DNA of 64,000 nucleotides from DATNPH01 sp036703315 (GTDB lineage: Bacteria; Cyanobacteriota; Cyanobacteriia; Cyanobacteriales; Coleofasciculaceae): NCBI GenBank assembly GCA_036703315.1, contig DATNPH010000146.1, forward strand, positions 152,784 to 216,783. The letters are read 5' to 3'. Positions 61,028 to 64,000 of the stretch are shown here, in pieces (positions within the stretch are counted from its first letter, which is position 1; each line of letters opens with the position of its first letter). The notes under the pieces were generated by a model. The model worked only from the letters and a program-made list of their open reading frames with translations, was not told the origin of the DNA and searched no databases. The position numbers were made by a program, and so were the translations under genes.

Positions 61028-61909
61028 ATGAGTGCAGCTCAAGAGTTCAATACGAATCAACCCCAAGCCGGCCGTGGGCTAAATTTTCTCCAGCATATTA
61101 TTCTGCCACTAGGAATTTTGTTGCTCTTAATCTTTTGCCTAGCGCCAGTTCTTTGGCAATTGCTCACCTCCATTAAAGTGAATGAGGATATATCTGCGGT
61201 TCCCAATATCTATTTCCCCAATCAGTACACACTCAAACACTACATTACTTTATTTACCCGCCGTCCATTTGCACAATACATCCTCAATAGTGCTTTCATA
61301 TCGATTATCACCACAGTCCTTTGTTTAGCAATAGGAACACCTGCGGCTTATGCTCTGGCACGGTTACGCCTTCAGGGAGAAAAAATTATTCTTGCTGGTA
61401 TTGTGATTACTACCTTATTTCCTTTCGTTCTCTTCTTCTTGGGATTATTAGAAATTGTTCAGTTACTCAAGCTGGGTAATAACTATTTGGCACTGATTCT
61501 TCCCTATACGGCAATAAATTTACCTCTGACAATTTCAGTAATGCGAAGTTTCTTTCTTCAGCTACCGCAAGATTTAGAAGATGCGGCGAAGGTGGATGGC
61601 TACAACACATGGCAAATGCTAATCCAAATTTTACTGCCGATGACCATTCCGGCACTGGTAACGACTGGGGTGCTTACTTTTATTTTTGCGTGGAATGAGT
61701 TTATTTTTGCCCTCACATTCATTACTCGTGAATCGATGAAGACGATTCCCGTTGCTACTGCCCAATTAGGCAGTACATCGGTGTTTGAAATTCCTTATGG
61801 TTCCATTGCCGCCGCTACAGTCTTGGGAACATTGCCCCTAGTGTTGTTGGTGCTGTTCTTCCAGCGCCAGATTGTCCAAGGTCTAACAGCTGGTGCTGTT
61901 AAGGGATAA
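61028..61909 (+). CDS. Sugar ABC transporter permease, MalG type
   Basis: 293 residues with six membrane helices. The loop EDAAKVDGYNTWQMLIQILL then PMTIPALVT is the EAA motif; FAWNEFIFALTFIT and GTPAAYALARLRLQG are typical of MalG/UgpE proteins. It starts at ATG 61028, 84 bases after the first permease, and is followed by the ATPase gene at 60 bases. It completes the channel. Confidence 0.93.
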   Translation: MSAAQEFNTNQPQAGRGLNFLQHIILPLGILLLLIFCLAPVLWQLLTSIKVNEDISAVPNIYFPNQYTLKHYITLFTRRPFAQYILNSAFISIITTVLCLAIGTPAAYALARLRLQGEKIILAGIVITTLFPFVLFFLGLLEIVQLLKLGNNYLALILPYTAINLPLTISVMRSFFLQLPQDLEDAAKVDGYNTWQMLIQILLPMTIPALVTTGVLTFIFAWNEFIFALTFITRESMKTIPVATAQLGSTSVFEIPYGSIAAATVLGTLPLVLLVLFFQRQIVQGLTAGAVKG

Positions 61910-61969
61910 ATCAATTTTAGATTTTGGATTAATGGATAAGCAGTCATTTGAGAAGAGAACAAAACAGAA

Positions 61970-63088
61970 ATGTCTAAGTTAGAAATAGAAAATCTCAACA
62001 AAACCTACAATCCTAAGGTAATTCCTGTTAAAGATATCAGCCTAGAAGTTGATGACGGGGAATTTCTGAGTTTACTAGGTCCATCGGGATGCGGGAAATC
62101 GACACTGCTGCGGTTGATTGCTGGGTTGGAGCGACCTACCTCTGGCAAGGTGATGATTAATGGGTTCGATATGACACGTATCCGACCCGGCGATCGCAAT
62201 ATTGCCATGGTGTTCCAAAGCTATGCTCTCTACCCCCATATGACGGTCTATCAAAACATTGCCTCTGGTCTGAAGCTACGTAAAATGCCGTCTGCCCAAA
62301 TTCGACAGCAGGTTGAGGACGTTACCCGGAAGCTAGGACTGGAACACTTGAGCAACCGGAAACCTGGTCAAATGTCTGGGGGCCAGCGGCAACGGGTTGC
62401 TCTGGGACGGGCGCTGGTGCGTCAACCGGATCTGTTTTTGCTAGATGAACCACTGAGTAATCTTGATGCCTTGTTGCGAGAGCAAGTGCGGGCAGATTTG
62501 AAACAGCTATTCGAGAAGCAGCAATCACCAGTGGTTTACGTTACTCACGACCAGACGGAAGCGATGACCCTTTCGACTAAAGTTGCCGTGCTATATGACG
62601 GCATGGTACAACAACTGGATTCGCCACAACGTATTTATAACCAGCCAGCTAATCAGTTTGTCGCGGGTTTTGTTGGCTCTCCTCAGATGAACTTAGTGAC
62701 ACTTAACTGTCAGGATAATTATGCTATCTTGGGTGACTACAAAATCCCTCTGCCAAAATTGTCTAAAGTATCTCGACAGGTTGTAATGGGTATCCGTCCA
62801 GAAGCCGTTTCTATTGTTACGTCTGAGGATCAGCAGACAATTCAGGGTCGGATTCACTTAGTACAAAATATGGGAATGCACAGCCTGATTAGTGTTCAGG
62901 TTAAAGGCTCAGAATCGATTACTATCCGTGCTCTTGTACCTCCTAATTTGAGAGAGGAAGGAGAAGAGGTAACTCTAGCCATACCACCACAATTGATGCA
63001 CTGGTTTGACGTTAAAACAGGCGATCGCCTCTGTAATTTCTTGGGACAAGGGCTCCCCACGTTCTTACCTCATAGCTCTTTTGAGTGA
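61970..63088 (+). CDS. Sugar ABC transporter ATPase (MalK/UgpC/MsmK type)
   Basis: 372 residues. Walker A GPSGCGKST, Q-loop MVFQSYALYPHMTVYQNI, signature MSGGQRQRVALGRALVRQP, Walker B LFLLDEPLSNLD and switch YVTHDQTEAM. The C-terminal regulatory MOP/TOBE domain (about 240-370) includes MGIRPEAVSIV and HWFDVKTGDRL. Presence beside its own permeases suggests it is dedicated to this system. ATG 61970 has no strong ribosome site. Confidence 0.96.
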   Translation: MSKLEIENLNKTYNPKVIPVKDISLEVDDGEFLSLLGPSGCGKSTLLRLIAGLERPTSGKVMINGFDMTRIRPGDRNIAMVFQSYALYPHMTVYQNIASGLKLRKMPSAQIRQQVEDVTRKLGLEHLSNRKPGQMSGGQRQRVALGRALVRQPDLFLLDEPLSNLDALLREQVRADLKQLFEKQQSPVVYVTHDQTEAMTLSTKVAVLYDGMVQQLDSPQRIYNQPANQFVAGFVGSPQMNLVTLNCQDNYAILGDYKIPLPKLSKVSRQVVMGIRPEAVSIVTSEDQQTIQGRIHLVQNMGMHSLISVQVKGSESITIRALVPPNLREEGEEVTLAIPPQLMHWFDVKTGDRLCNFLGQGLPTFLPHSSFE

Positions 63089-63126
63089 AAAGCCGCTAAT
63101 TTAAGAAGGGGCGACACCAAAAAGTT

Positions 63127-63948
63127 ATGCCTAATACTTACACTGCCTCACAATCTTCCTCACCTGCCAAAACGTTTCGGGTCGATGCCCTAGCGGTACA
63201 TGTGTACAACTCTTCTGATGAGCTGGCACAAAACGTGGCAATTGTGACCCAAAACTATTTGCAGGAAATTATCGCCCAACAGGGAACTGCGGCTGTACTT
63301 CTAGCAACTGGCAACTCACAAATCAGATTTCTCGAAGCTCTAATTGCTCTGGGGGGTTTGGATTGGTCTAAAGTCATCTTTTTCCATCTCGACGAATACT
63401 TGGGAATAGATGCCGACCATATTGCCAGTTTTCGTCGCTATCTGCGTGAACGAGTAGAGCATCAAGTCAATCCGTTTCAGTTTCACTACATCGAAGGCGA
63501 CGCCAACGAACCTTTGGCAGAATGCGATCGCTACACCAAACTTTTACAAGCACAACCCATTGACCTTTGTTGTCTTGGTCTTGGAAAAAACGGACACCTA
63601 GCTTTTAACGAGCCATCTGTCGCTGATTTCGATGACCCAGAAAGCGTAAAGCTAGTAAAGTTGGAAAAATCGACACGACTTGCTCAGGTAGCGGGAGGTC
63701 ATTTTCCGGATCTGGAAGCTGTGCCGCAGTATGCCTTCACTTTAACCATCCCGATGATTTGTTCCGCAAAAAAAATTCTCTGCCTTGCTCCCGAAACGGG
63801 CAAGCGTCACGCAGTTTATCAGATGTTGCAGGGGTCGATTGGCACGGATTTCCCGGCTTCAGTGCTTCGGACACAAGCTCAGGCGACTTTATTTCTTGAT
63901 AGCAATTCGGCTCATCTGCTCCCAAGCGATGCAAGGGAAGTCTTTTGA
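63127..63948 (+). CDS. nagB: Glucosamine-6-phosphate deaminase-family protein
   Basis: 273 residues; converts glucosamine-6-phosphate to fructose-6-phosphate and ammonia. Motifs: LLATGNSQIRFLEAL, IFFHLDEYLGI (catalytic Asp/Glu region), LCCLGLGKNGHLAFNEP with the ring-opening His, and LCLAPETGKRHAVYQML. The N-terminal about 20 residues (TYTASQSSSPAKTF) are a polar extension. It is 38 bases after the ATPase gene, so it belongs to the transporter operon, and points to an amino-sugar ligand. No NagA or kinase follows within the window. Confidence 0.9.
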   Translation: MPNTYTASQSSSPAKTFRVDALAVHVYNSSDELAQNVAIVTQNYLQEIIAQQGTAAVLLATGNSQIRFLEALIALGGLDWSKVIFFHLDEYLGIDADHIASFRRYLRERVEHQVNPFQFHYIEGDANEPLAECDRYTKLLQAQPIDLCCLGLGKNGHLAFNEPSVADFDDPESVKLVKLEKSTRLAQVAGGHFPDLEAVPQYAFTLTIPMICSAKKILCLAPETGKRHAVYQMLQGSIGTDFPASVLRTQAQATLFLDSNSAHLLPSDAREVF

Positions 63949-64000
63949 CCCACATTCCGCGCTAGTCAAGTGTCACACTACTTGCGAGTGGGCAATGGGG

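Overview
The window is a stretch of chromosome from a cyanobacterium. Three photosystem II small-subunit genes (psbI, psbN, psbH) are present. So are a CPP1-like J-domain protein, a HetZ-related protein, an LptD-like DUF3769 outer-membrane protein and 4-hydroxyphenylpyruvate dioxygenase. The palindrome GCGATCGC (HIP1) is scattered through genes and spacers, and short heptamer-like repeats of the type seen in filamentous and related cyanobacteria occur throughout. The HetZ-related gene and the repeat style suggest the Nostocales/Chroococcidiopsidales side of the phylum, but this is inference. I saw no rRNA, tRNA, CRISPR array, intact insertion sequence or prophage.

Layout. 1-4.6 kb: the 5' part of an alpha-glucan phosphorylase gene (runs off the left edge), psbI, and the LptD-like protein. 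4.6-11 kb: poorly characterised genes, namely a 661-residue unknown, a peptidoglycan-binding protein, a small membrane protein, a small DNA-binding-like protein, and a PAS-like protein preceded by an overlapping 31-codon ORF. 11-17.5 kb: a GH38 alpha-mannosidase carrying three repeat-derived inserts, psbN/psbH, tatA, an OmpR-type response regulator and a CPP1-like protein. 17.6-23.9 kb: hppD, a short-chain dehydrogenase, and the phosphate operon pstSCAB behind a three-repeat Pho box. 24.3-28.4 kb: two tandem paralogous TonB-like proteins facing a convergent exbB-exbD pair. 28.5-33 kb: a NYN-nuclease/LOTUS protein, an M48 metalloprotease and an all-helical unknown.

33.6-40 kb: two paralogous lipoproteins, larC, a Sua5/YciO protein, the HetZ-related gene and a small secreted protein. 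40-46 kb: two paralogous membrane histidine kinases flanking a PLP trans-sulfuration enzyme, then adenosine deaminase. 46.4-48.2 kb: a decayed flavoprotein pseudogene, an orphan AT-rich gene and a MarR regulator with a perfect inverted repeat over its promoter. 48.3-56.4 kb: a PHP phosphoesterase, secA with a textbook terminator, and a probable two-gene unit of an NB-ARC (STAND) ATPase and a receptor-like Ser/Thr kinase with an ABC-type ligand-binding domain. 56.4-58.6 kb: a repeat-rich spacer with a small palindromic insertion, an I36-type crystallin-like secreted protein and a Ser/Gly-rich protein. 58.6-64 kb: a sugar ABC transporter (binding protein, two permeases, ATPase) followed by nagB, which looks like an uptake-to-catabolism unit for an amino sugar or a related oligosaccharide.

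The points most worth a second look are the NB-ARC/receptor-kinase pair, the tandem TonB-like proteins with an unrecognised C-terminal domain, the spacer-type repeats translated in frame inside at least four enzymes, the coupled 31-codon ORF, and the nested insertion at 56.5 kb.
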